Source: Bacteroidetes bacterium QH_1_64_81 (GTDB taxonomy: Bacteria; Bacteroidota; Rhodothermia; Rhodothermales; Salinibacteraceae). Taken from it: a stretch of 9,917 nt of DNA. The stretch spans positions 1 through 9,917 of the forward strand of contig PXSX01000007.1 of NCBI GenBank assembly GCA_003022655.1, read 5' to 3'. Under the pieces are notes generated by a model. It was not told the origin of the DNA and did not search any database. It saw only the letters and a program-made list of their open reading frames with translations. Below, one piece after another: positions 1 to 6,015 of the stretch (position 1 is the first letter of the stretch; each line of letters begins with the position of its first letter). The translations under genes were made by a program, and so were the position numbers.

Positions 1-1
1 G

Positions 2-898
2 GCCTCCCTCCTTCGGGATGTCCGCTCCATCGAGGCGCTTTCTGCAAGTGCGCAGACCGACCTCCCGTCCGATCCCCTTCTTGCCACCTACGTGACGGTA
101 CGGCACCTCCATCCAGAGGAAGACGTGCCGCCCGGGTTGGACACGGCCTTCTCGAAGCTCGAGACCCGCATCGAGCACGACGCGTCGCTTCGGCGAAAGG
201 TCGATGCGGCCCGGCGCCGACTGCGCGAGGCCGAAGCGGCCATCGATCCCGTGTCGCACTTCGAGGCACTGACGGAGCACACGCTCGAGAAAGAGACGGA
301 GCCGGACCCTGCCCAGCACACGGAGCCAGCGTCGACCGAGAGTCCGGGCGCGGCCCCGTCGCTGCTGGAGGTCTTCCTGAGTCTCCCGCGGCTCGCGCGA
401 TGGGGAGCAGTGGTGGCCGTCGTACTGGTGGGGACGTACGGGGTCCTGTACGGCGTGAGTCAGGCCACGCAGTCGCCCCTCGATCGCCTCGCCGCCGTGG
501 AGGTTAGTGATCAGGTCGTTGAAAACTACGCCACCACCGAACTGCGCGGCGCTCAATCAGGGACCGACACGGCATCGGCCGACGATCAGTATCTGGAGGC
601 ACTTTCCGCGCTTCGGGAGGCGCGGAGCTCCACGCTGGGGCTCTTTCCTCGATACGACCCCGAACGGCTCGAACAGGCGAAGCAGGGCCTGGATCGGGTG
701 CTGGAGCAGGTCGAGCCCGGGTCCTTTCTGGCCCTAGAGGCGCACTTCTATCTCGGCAAGATTGCCCTTGCGCAGGAAGAGGTCGACGCCGCCCGGCGTC
801 ACTTCAAGACGGTCGTACAGAGAGAGGGTCGGCGGACGGACGAGGCGTATGAGATCCTGAAGACGATTCAGCAGGAATACGGCAGGAGACGTGAGTAG
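2..898 (+). CDS. Membrane-anchored TPR-like protein, 5' end outside window
   Basis: The frame is open from the first codon in the window (base 2) to TAG at 896-898, giving 298 visible residues. The real start is therefore probably upstream. A GTG at base 92 is only an internal alternative, since the 30 codons before it read as normal protein. The visible N-terminal half (about residues 25-100) is charged, helical and probably cytosolic. One hydrophobic segment (about 133-152, WGAVVAVVLVGTYGVLYGV) is a single transmembrane helix. After it come helical hairpins at about 195-235 and 243-290 (LALEAHFYLGKIALAQEEV, then AARRHFKTVV) that resemble tetratricopeptide repeats. This layout, cytosolic helical domain, one membrane helix and extracytoplasmic TPR, is seen in some anti-sigma or envelope scaffold proteins. 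That role is inference and no partner is visible. The gene is followed by a foldback element and converges on dnaN. Confidence 0.75.
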   Translation, partial: ASLLRDVRSIEALSASAQTDLPSDPLLATYVTVRHLHPEEDVPPGLDTAFSKLETRIEHDASLRRKVDAARRRLREAEAAIDPVSHFEALTEHTLEKETEPDPAQHTEPASTESPGAAPSLLEVFLSLPRLARWGAVVAVVLVGTYGVLYGVSQATQSPLDRLAAVEVSDQVVENYATTELRGAQSGTDTASADDQYLEALSALREARSSTLGLFPRYDPERLEQAKQGLDRVLEQVEPGSFLALEAHFYLGKIALAQEEVDAARRHFKTVVQREGRRTDEAYEILKTIQQEYGRRRE

Positions 899-935
899 GG
901 GGGCGCCGGTTCGTCCGCTCTGCGCAGGATGCGTG

Positions 936-985
936 TGGGCGGATGGGAAAGGGGGAAAGGGAGTTTTGGAGAGCGGGAGCGTGGG
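936..985 (+). repeat. Purine-rich GGGAAA/GGGAGA tract
   Basis: This is a run of G and A blocks (GGGAAAGGGGGAAAGGGAG, then GGAGAGCGGGAGCGTGGG) just after the first gene. Similar tracts occur on the minus strand at 1294-1264 and 6015-5987 and on the plus strand at 2631-2676 and 6801-6833, always outside genes. It is probably a dispersed, low-complexity intergenic repeat of this genome. Confidence 0.35.
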
Positions 986-1026
986 TGCACGAGCGACTTT
1001 GCTTTCAACATTCGCGATCGTGCCTA

Positions 1027-1250
1027 CTGCTGCGTCAGTCGTCATTCTTTGTGTAGAAGCGATGTCAAAATCCCGGTAGCATGTCGTTCCGAGCGAAGTC
1101 GAGACACGAGCCTAGCGACTGACGAAGTAAACCTCCTCGAAACGAGCAGATGCTCTCGGGAAGATCCCTCCGCGTTGGTCGGGATGACGAGGTACGAAGG
1201 GGATTTCGAGATCATGGCTTCCACCTAAACAATCAGGTCTGACGCGGCAC
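1027..1250. mobile_element. MITE-like foldback element with TA flanks
   Basis: Almost the whole element is one imperfect inverted repeat. The left end CTGCTGCGTCAG (1027-1038) matches the reverse complement of the right end, GTGCCGCGTCAG (1250-1239). The similarity continues inward for roughly 75 bp: GTAGAAGCGATG at 1053-1064 pairs with GTGGAAGCCATG from 1224, AAATCCC with AAATCCC, and TCGTTCCGAGCGAAGTCGAG with TCATCCCGACCAACGCGGAG. The unpaired centre is about 70 bp. The ends are flanked by TA at 1025-1026 and 1251-1252, which would fit TA target duplication of the IS630/mariner kind. There is no transposase or other believable ORF, so it would be non-autonomous. The core resembles the dispersed 'GTCATTCCGAGC...GGGATGAC' repeats found in many bacterial genomes. 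It lies between the convergent upstream gene and dnaN and could also act as a transcription barrier. Confidence 0.6.
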
Positions 1251-1263
1251 TATACTCTCCATA

Positions 1264-1294
1264 CCCGCGCCCTTTCTCCCGTTCTCCCACGCCC
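1264..1294 (-). repeat. Purine-rich tract (minus strand), second copy
   Basis: Read on the minus strand it starts GGGCGTGGGAGAACGGGAG and continues with AAAGGGCGCGGG. It closely resembles 6801-6833 (GGGCGTTGGGGAACGGGGAA). It sits just downstream of the dnaN stop codon. Confidence 0.35.
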
Positions 1295-1310
1295 AACTAC
1301 GGCTCGGGAA

Positions 1311-2444
1311 TCATGCGTAGGTGTTGAGCATCACTGGCATGATGAGCATGAGAATGTCCTCGTCTTCGGCGTCCTCGCGGGGCAGGACGATGCCGGCGCG
1401 GTTGGGGGAGCTGAGCTCGAAGACCACCTCGTCGCACTCGACGTTGCTGAGCACTTCGGTGAGGTACTCCGAGTTGAACCCAATCTCCATCGCCTCACTG
1501 TCGTAGTCGCAGTGGATGGTCTCCTCGGCTTCGCTGGAGCGCTCCACGTCCTCGGCCGAGATGGTCACCGTGTCGGCCGTGACGTCGAGCCGGATCTGAT
1601 TCGTCATGCTGGAGGAGTAGAGCCCGACGCGCTTGACGGCGTTGAGCATGTCCTCGCGGTTGACGACGAGGTGGCGGTCATTCCCGTCCGGAATGACGGA
1701 CTGGTAGTTCGGGTACGTCTCGTCGATCAGCCGGGCGAGCACGCGGGAGTTGTCGAATTCGAAGCTCACGTGGCTCTCGTCCACTCGAACGGTGCAGATC
1801 TCGTCGTCCTCCACGACCCGTCCCGCGAGCTTCGTGGCTTTCTCCGGGACGATGAAGTCGGTGGAGATGTTGGCCTGAAGCTCGGGAAGGGTGAGCTTTA
1901 CGAGCCGATGCCCATCCGTGGCGACCACGGAGGTCGCGTCCTCGCCGACCTGGAAGTACACCCCCATCATGGCGGGGCGCAGGGCATCCTGGCTCACGGC
2001 GAAGGCGGTCTTGTCGATTGTGCGGCCTAGCAGTCCACCTTCGACGTTGAGTTCGTGCTGTTCCTCTAACTCCGGAAGCTCGGGATAGTCCGACCCGTCG
2101 TGGCCCACCATCTTGTAGTGGCCCTGGTCGGTCTCCATCCGGATCTCGAAGTCGCTGTCCGCCGAGAACTCGATGGGCAGGTCCGGCAGCGCGCGCAGGG
2201 TATCGATCAGTCGCTGAGCGGGGACCGCGATGGGGGTGCTCTCCGGCGTGCCGTTCGTTTCGAACTGAACGGGCACCGTCTGAATGATCGAGATCTCGAG
2301 ATCGGTGGCGCTCAGGCGCAGCGTGTCCCCGTCGCGCTCGAAGAGAATGCACTCTAGGATGGGCATCGTGCTCTTCGACGGAACGGCGCCCTTGACGGTG
2401 TTGAGCGCCTCGAGAAGGTCGGCGCTTGAGGCGGAGAATTTCAT
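1311..2444 (-). CDS. dnaN: DNA polymerase III beta subunit (sliding clamp)
   Basis: This 377-residue protein forms the ring-shaped dimer that encircles DNA and tethers polymerase III and other repair and replication enzymes; the family is usually about 365-375 residues. Recognisable signatures are the N-terminal KFSASSADLLEALNTVKGAVPSK, SKSTMPILECI at about 23-33, RPAMMGVYF at 156-164, ATDGHRLVKL at 175-184, LIDETYPNYQSVIP at 239-252 and the C-terminal LMLIMPVML (366-373), which lines the partner-binding pocket. The three clamp domains are about 1-125, 126-250 and 251-377. The ATG at 2444 is the natural start because MKF is the standard N-terminus. No Shine-Dalgarno is visible upstream. The surface is highly acidic (for example REDAEDEDI near 356-364), fitting a halophile. 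It lies downstream of dnaA on the same strand, 474 bp away, so it probably has its own promoter. No intact reading frame is disturbed. Confidence 0.97.
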   Translation of the reverse strand: MKFSASSADLLEALNTVKGAVPSKSTMPILECILFERDGDTLRLSATDLEISIIQTVPVQFETNGTPESTPIAVPAQRLIDTLRALPDLPIEFSADSDFEIRMETDQGHYKMVGHDGSDYPELPELEEQHELNVEGGLLGRTIDKTAFAVSQDALRPAMMGVYFQVGEDATSVVATDGHRLVKLTLPELQANISTDFIVPEKATKLAGRVVEDDEICTVRVDESHVSFEFDNSRVLARLIDETYPNYQSVIPDGNDRHLVVNREDMLNAVKRVGLYSSSMTNQIRLDVTADTVTISAEDVERSSEAEETIHCDYDSEAMEIGFNSEYLTEVLSNVECDEVVFELSSPNRAGIVLPREDAEDEDILMLIMPVMLNTYA

Positions 2445-2499
2445 GGGTATAGGCGCGTTGCGGAAAGGAACAGTCGAAGTTCAGTGTGCTCCATGTCTT

Positions 2500-2528
2500 A
2501 ATAAACAGACACATAAGGTCGTACGCAA
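2500..2528 (-). promoter_or_regulatory. Candidate dnaN promoter
   Basis: On the minus strand TTGCGT (2528-2523) and TTTATT (2505-2500) are separated by 17 bp. This gives a sigma70-like -35/-10 pair about 55 bases upstream of the dnaN ATG. The matches are partial (3/6 and 4/6), but it lies in the most AT-rich patch of the gap. The -35 element is embedded in the CGTACG inverted repeat at 2520-2536. Confidence 0.25.
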
Positions 2529-2536
2529 CCCGTACG
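2520..2536. promoter_or_regulatory. CGTACG inverted repeat over the dnaN -35 region
   Basis: Two CGTACG arms (2520-2525 and 2531-2536) are separated by five bases. The repeat is dyad-symmetric and overlaps the candidate -35 box, so it could be an operator. Each arm is itself palindromic, so the symmetry may be partly coincidental. Confidence 0.25.
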
Positions 2537-2630
2537 GAGGGGAGCGGCGGAAGATTCAGGGCCGCGACGGCTGTCCCTCGGTAACGATCCCAAGTTGTGC
2601 CCTTTCGCCTTGGCGCTCGTTCGGCCCGAC

Positions 2631-2676
2631 GCGGGGACGCGGAGAAAGGGGGAATGGGAGAATGGGGGAGAAAAAT
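2631..2676 (+). repeat. Purine-rich GGGAGAATGGGGGAG tract, third copy
   Basis: This is a strongly strand-asymmetric G/A tract (GACGCGGAGAAAGGGGGAAT, then GGGAGAATGGGGGAG) in the dnaA-dnaN gap, followed by an AT-rich step (AAAAATATGG). It belongs to the same loose family as the tracts at 936-985, 1264-1294, 5987-6015 and 6801-6833. Confidence 0.35.
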
Positions 2677-2697
2677 ATGGATGATGCCGATCAGGGG

Positions 2698-2774
2698 TTG
2701 AATCGACGAACCCGCCTGAGCCGCTGCTGAAGGCGATCCGTTTTTAACACGGTCCGATTCAAGATTCCTTCAGC
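2698..2774. promoter_or_regulatory. Two interlocked inverted repeats between dnaA and dnaN
   Basis: TTGAATCG (2698-2705) is the exact reverse complement of CGATTCAA (2755-2762). GCTGAAGG (2726-2733) is the exact reverse complement of CCTTCAGC (2767-2774). The arms are interleaved (1-2-1'-2'), so in RNA they would be either mutually exclusive hairpins or a pseudoknot. A small inner hairpin, CCGT...ACGG with a T-rich loop, lies at 2738-2752. It could be a dnaA 3' end structure, a dnaN leader element or part of an origin. The sequence alone does not decide. Confidence 0.35.
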
Positions 2775-2918
2775 GCCTGCAAACGCCGATTCTGCTCAAT
2801 CCCTGATTCGCATGGATGCTTGTGAGGCACGCCCTTTCGCCCACACATTCAGGCTAGGGTCGCGAGTCAGAGGGAAAACCCAAGACTCGACCAGGATGCA
2901 ATGCGCGAGTGTCCGGAC

Positions 2919-4514
2919 CTACCGGCCGTGGCGCTCAATCTTTCGACCGATTTCCTCCACCGTCTCCCGAAACTGGTCGTCGGCCTCTGTTCGCTCTTTG
3001 ACCGTGTCGTTGGCGTGGATGACCGTGGAGTGGTCGCGGCCACCGAAGTGAAGTCCGATGTCCTTCAGGGAGTGTTGCGTGTGCTTCTTGGCAAAGTACA
3101 TCGCAATCTGCCGGGCCCGCACGACCTCGCGTTTTCGGGTCTTCCCGCGGATCTGATCCTCGGAAATGTCCAGGTGCTCGCACACGATGCGCTGGATGTC
3201 CTCGATCGTGAGGGTGGCCTCCTGTTCCTGCACGAGGTCGCGCAGGACCTCTTTGGCGAGGTCGAGGGTAATGTCGCGCTGGTGGAGGGTGGCGTGGGCG
3301 AGCAGCCGGATCAGCGCGCCCTCGAGCTCTCGGATGTTGCGTTCGATGCTGCGGGCGATAAACGTGATCACCGCGTCGTCGAGCTCGATGCCCTCGTCCT
3401 CGGCCTTGCGCTCGAGGATGGCGACGCGCGTCTCCAGGCCGGGCGGCTTGAGGTCGGCCGACAGCCCCCACTGAAAGCGGGAGAGCAGACGCTCCTCGAG
3501 GCCCTCGATGTCCCGCGGTGGCCGATCCGCCGACAGCACGATTTGCTTGCCCGCCTGGCGCAGCGCATTGAAGATGTGGAAGAACTCCTCCTGGGTCTTC
3601 TCCTTACCGCTGAAAAACTGCACGTCGTCGACGATGAGCACGTCGACCTGGCGGTAGAACCTCGAAAACTCGCTGATCTCGTTCCGCTGGATCGACTGGA
3701 CAAACTCGGTGGTGAAGCGCTCGCTGGAGACGTAGAAGACGGTTTTGGAGGCTCGGTTGGCCGCAACGGCGTTGCCGATGGCCTGAATAAGATGGGTCTT
3801 CCCGAGGCCCACGCCGCCGTACACGAGGAACGGATTGAAGCCCGAGCCGCCCGGCTCTTGAGCAATAGACCGGGCGGCACTCCGCGCCAGCCGATTGCAG
3901 TCGCCTTTGATGAAGCGATCGAACGTGTAGCTGTCGTTGAGCTGGCTGTCGACCTCGGTCTCCTTGAGGCCCGGGATGGCGAAGGGTTGCACCGGCGCCT
4001 CCTCTGTGGGCTCTTCGCTGGCGGGATCGGACCGTTCTCCGCCAGCCGTAGACGGCTCACGGGCGGACGAGTCCTCGGGCGAGGCGGACGACGGGTCCAC
4101 ATCCGAGGCGGGCGGGTGCGAGGAGTCGGGGGCCGCGTCCCGCTCGTCTCCCGCGTCGGGCGCATCGGGGGACGACGGCGCATCCTCATCGGGCCGGCGG
4201 GCCGGGAGTTGCATCGATGCTCCCTGGTCCGGATCGTCCGGGTCGTCCTGCTCGATGACCACGTCGTAGAAGAGCCGCCCCTTGGGGCCGAGCACTCTCG
4301 TGACGGTTTTTCGGAGCAGCGAGAAGTAGTGCTCCTCCAGCCACTCGTAGTAGAAGCGACTCGGGAGCTGAATCGTGAGCTTGCGCAGGTCGTCCTTCTC
4401 GTCCAGCGACTGGGCCTCCAGCGGTGCAAACCAGGTCTTAAAGCTCTGGGCGCTCACGTTGTCCCGAATGATGTCGAGACACTCGTCCCAGGCGCGGTCG
4501 GCGGAGGTGTCCAT
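2919..4514 (-). CDS. dnaA: Chromosomal replication initiator DnaA
   Basis: This 531-residue protein binds oriC, oligomerises with ATP and opens the origin. Domain I (about 1-90) begins with MDTSADRAWDECLDIIRDNV and contains the typical QSFKTWFAPL. Domain II (about 91-185) is a long linker dominated by Asp, Glu, Ser and Pro. Domain III is the AAA+ core: SYTFDRFIKGDCNRLA, Walker A GGVGLGKT at 233-240, Walker B VLIVDD at 292-297, and RLLSRFQWG with the probable arginine finger R346. Domain IV is the DNA-binding part, with GKTRKREVVRARQIAMYF and the signature GGRDHSTVIHA at 491-501. The start was set at the ATG at 4514 because MDTSADRAWDECL is the conserved N-terminus. The frame stays open further upstream, but that stretch is Arg-rich and unlike the acidic proteome. 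The length is at the high end of the family because of the linker. It is transcribed toward dnaN. Confidence 0.97.
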   Translation of the reverse strand: MDTSADRAWDECLDIIRDNVSAQSFKTWFAPLEAQSLDEKDDLRKLTIQLPSRFYYEWLEEHYFSLLRKTVTRVLGPKGRLFYDVVIEQDDPDDPDQGASMQLPARRPDEDAPSSPDAPDAGDERDAAPDSSHPPASDVDPSSASPEDSSAREPSTAGGERSDPASEEPTEEAPVQPFAIPGLKETEVDSQLNDSYTFDRFIKGDCNRLARSAARSIAQEPGGSGFNPFLVYGGVGLGKTHLIQAIGNAVAANRASKTVFYVSSERFTTEFVQSIQRNEISEFSRFYRQVDVLIVDDVQFFSGKEKTQEEFFHIFNALRQAGKQIVLSADRPPRDIEGLEERLLSRFQWGLSADLKPPGLETRVAILERKAEDEGIELDDAVITFIARSIERNIRELEGALIRLLAHATLHQRDITLDLAKEVLRDLVQEQEATLTIEDIQRIVCEHLDISEDQIRGKTRKREVVRARQIAMYFAKKHTQHSLKDIGLHFGGRDHSTVIHANDTVKERTEADDQFRETVEEIGRKIERHGR

Positions 4515-4817
4515 CACAAGCCGGGGCCAGTCTGGCGAGCCAGCGAGGCTCGTCGGGGTGAGCGGAGAATGTGGGCGATGGGTGCACCCGTGCGCGCCGC
4601 GTCCCCCAATCGAAGAGAGCCTCCACTGAGAAAAGAGCGCCGTCGCGGGGAGGCGTGCACGGCTGCGTCGACAAAAGCGTCGCTCTAGACCCCAATCTGG
4701 AGCCGATCTGTCCAGAGGGCAGTGCAAGGTGTGCCTGCGCGGGCGATGTCCGCGAAACCGAGGGTGCCAACCCCCGGAGGCACGGTTCCTACCCCCCGAT
4801 CCATTGCGGGAATACGA

Positions 4818-4846
4818 ACGATAATCACTGCCCGCGGCAACGTCAA
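4818..4846 (-). promoter_or_regulatory. Candidate sigma70 promoter of dnaA
   Basis: On the minus strand TTGACG (4846-4841) and TATCGT (4823-4818) are 17 bp apart, matching 5/6 and 4/6 of the sigma70 consensus. Transcription would begin near 4811 and leave a leader of about 300 bases before the dnaA ATG. An 8-bp inverted repeat (CCCGCGGC at 4831-4838, GCCGCGGG at 4860-4867) brackets the -35 box. Confidence 0.35.
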
Positions 4847-4999
4847 GACGAGAAGAGACGCCGCGGGGAGATGGCCCTCGAATCGCTGAGGGTAGGACGT
4901 GCGCAAATCGAACCAGCGTGTCATTCCACACACCGATAGCGGTCGAGCACCGACGGTAGTCGAGTGCGCACGATTTCCATCGGCGTGCAGGCCCCCGAT

Positions 5000-5082
5000 G
5001 CTGCGCTGGGAGCGGAGCGAGGGCCAACGGTCATGCTGCCCACAACACGAGTAGTCTCCGGGCTGCGCTGGGAGCAGAGCGA
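5000..5082. repeat. Two 21-bp direct repeats, 62 bp apart
   Basis: GCTGCGCTGGGAGCGGAGCG followed by A (5000-5020) recurs as GCTGCGCTGGGAGCAGAGCG followed by A (5062-5082), with one difference in 21. They lie in the gap upstream of dnaA. Their purpose is unknown; iterons, a dispersed-repeat fragment or recent local duplication are all possible. Confidence 0.5.
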
Positions 5083-5264
5083 CCGAGTGCTTATGGGTCG
5101 GAACGACGTGATCCTCTCTGCCGAGAATCAATTCGAGCTTCACCGGCGGACGTGAAAAATTGTGCGGTGCAAAGGGGCGCAGCCCATGCACTGAACCGGC
5201 TGCGGAAGCGCGAGGGAGATGGTCCGGATGACGAGGAGGACCCCAGCTGAGTCTCCCGTCAACC

Positions 5265-5339
5265 CCCGATGGGCCGGAAGCGCCTGGAATTTTGAAAGAG
5301 CCGGAGCATTCCGAACCTCCCGGGTCCCGATGGCCGGAA
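5265..5339. repeat. Second short direct repeat pair, 61 bp apart
   Basis: CCCGATGGGCCGGAA (5265-5279) and CCCGATGGCCGGAA (5326-5339) differ by one G, and both are preceded a few bases earlier by CTCCCG. The spacing is nearly the same as in the 5000/5062 pair. Confidence 0.35.
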
Positions 5340-5472
5340 ATATTCAACGCGAGATTGTTCGCAGGGCGTTGCCGTCGTCCCCGATTCCGTCGTAGCTTGT
5401 GAAACGCAATGCACGGTTGCCCAGCGGCAGCCGCGCGCACCTATTCTGTTCCAGCAATCACACGACGGTTTG

Positions 5473-5868
5473 ATGAGCGATCCAGGCATTGAAGCACTGA
5501 GCAGAACCGCGAACGAGGAGCAGGCCGCCTGTCCGGTCACCCTGGTGGTAAGCGGCAACATGGTCACCGGCCACATCGTAGCGCGGGACACCTTCGAAGC
5601 CGACACGACCCGCATGGTGGAAATGGCGCGGGAGCAATCCCGACAGTCGTCGGGAGAGGACGGGGCCGTGCAGGCGATGGGGGACCTGATCTCCGCCATG
5701 CTCGAGGAGGTGGGGACATCCAACGAGGCCGGCGAGTTCGTCCACGTGTCCGTTCAGGAGGTCATGACGGGAGCAGAGGCCATTCACCTCGGCGGATCGG
5801 TCTTCCGGTTCCGGGCGAGCGAGATCCAGGGCTACACGATCGGGACCGTGGAGACGCAGGAAGCGTAG
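5473..5868 (+). CDS. Small GvpU-like protein
   Basis: This is a 131-residue soluble protein with no signal peptide or membrane helix. The ATG at 5473 is preferred; a TTG one codon earlier would add a single residue. The beta-rich blocks PVTLVVSGNMVTGHIVARDTF (about 21-41) and GEFVHVSVQEVMTG...GSVFRFRASEIQGYTIGTV (about 88-126) follow the pattern I remember for gas vesicle accessory protein GvpU: an N-terminal 'VNG..ISG.hIs..ea' strand pair, a variable helix, then 'FIHL...hhh+h.I.GahhG'. The middle (42-85) is a charged helix. If correct, it belongs to a family linked to gas vesicle clusters but also found alone. No structural gvpA gene is near, so the present role is open. It is transcribed away from dnaA. 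No Shine-Dalgarno is evident. The family call is from pattern memory only. Confidence 0.5.
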   Translation: MSDPGIEALSRTANEEQAACPVTLVVSGNMVTGHIVARDTFEADTTRMVEMAREQSRQSSGEDGAVQAMGDLISAMLEEVGTSNEAGEFVHVSVQEVMTGAEAIHLGGSVFRFRASEIQGYTIGTVETQEA

Positions 5869-5942
5869 CGGGACCGTCGTTGGGAGGAGCGCAGGGCGTC
5901 CCGGAGGATGGCCGCGCCCCGTGGCGGGCCGGGACGGCGGGT

Positions 5943-5986
5943 GGTGCAACCTGTTTGGGAGTGTTCCTGTCCACTCCGGTAGCACC
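5943..5986 (+). terminator. Stable hairpin after the GvpU-like gene
   Basis: GGTGCAACC (5943-5951) pairs with GGTAGCACC (5978-5986) with one mismatch, and inside it GGAGTG (5958-5963) pairs with CACTCC (5972-5977). There is a 6-base bulge on the left and an 8-base loop. The following sequence is C/T mixed rather than a T run, so intrinsic termination is uncertain. It could equally be a leader structure for the broken gene starting at 6016. Confidence 0.3.
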
Positions 5987-6015
5987 GATTCCCTTCCCGA
6001 TTCCTCTCCTGTCCC
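5987..6015 (-). repeat. Purine-rich tract (minus strand), fourth copy
   Basis: The minus strand reads GGGACAGGAGAGGAATCGGG then AAGGGAATC. It lies immediately upstream of the ATG of the broken gene at 6016 and resembles the other intergenic purine tracts. Confidence 0.25.

Larger units (their letters stand above)
2445..2918. other. dnaA-dnaN intergenic region (474 bp)
   Basis: I find no convincing gene here. The region holds, from the dnaN side, the candidate dnaN promoter and CGTACG dyad, the purine-rich tract, the interlocked inverted repeats, and a cluster of four GATTC pentamers (2756, 2763, 2788, 2805) with one GAATC at 2700. In many bacteria the dnaA-dnaN gap is an origin, but I find no TTATNCACA-type DnaA box in it. 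No T-tailed terminator is obvious directly after the dnaA stop codon. Confidence 0.5.
4515..5472. other. 958-bp gene-free region upstream of dnaA; possible oriC neighbourhood
   Basis: The reading frames here are Arg-, Ser- and Cys-rich shadows and I accept none as a gene. Contents: the long dnaA leader (4515-4811), the candidate dnaA promoter, a short hairpin CATCGG...CCGATG (4978-5000), a 21-bp direct repeat (5000-5020 and 5062-5082) and a 14-15-bp direct repeat (5265-5279 and 5326-5339). The stretch before 5473 should hold the promoter of the GvpU-like gene, but no strong box pair is visible. Its position between divergent dnaA and a plus-strand gene suits an origin. No canonical DnaA box was found by eye. 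Confidence 0.35.

Noticed and set aside
1050..1058. TGTGTAGAA as a DnaA box (one mismatch to TGTGNATAA)
   Set aside because: Single, isolated, and inside the inverted arm of the foldback element; not evidence of an origin.
1512..2030. 172-residue plus-strand frame opposite dnaN
   Set aside because: Antisense shadow of the unmistakable dnaN gene.
2901..4688. 595-residue plus-strand open frame opposite dnaA
   Set aside because: It is an antisense shadow created by GC-rich codon structure of dnaA; no recognisable protein pattern.
4515..5027. N-terminal extension of DnaA by about 170 residues
   Set aside because: The added residues are rich in Arg, Ser and Pro with no acidic bias, do not resemble DnaA, and the conserved N-terminus starts at the ATG at 4514.
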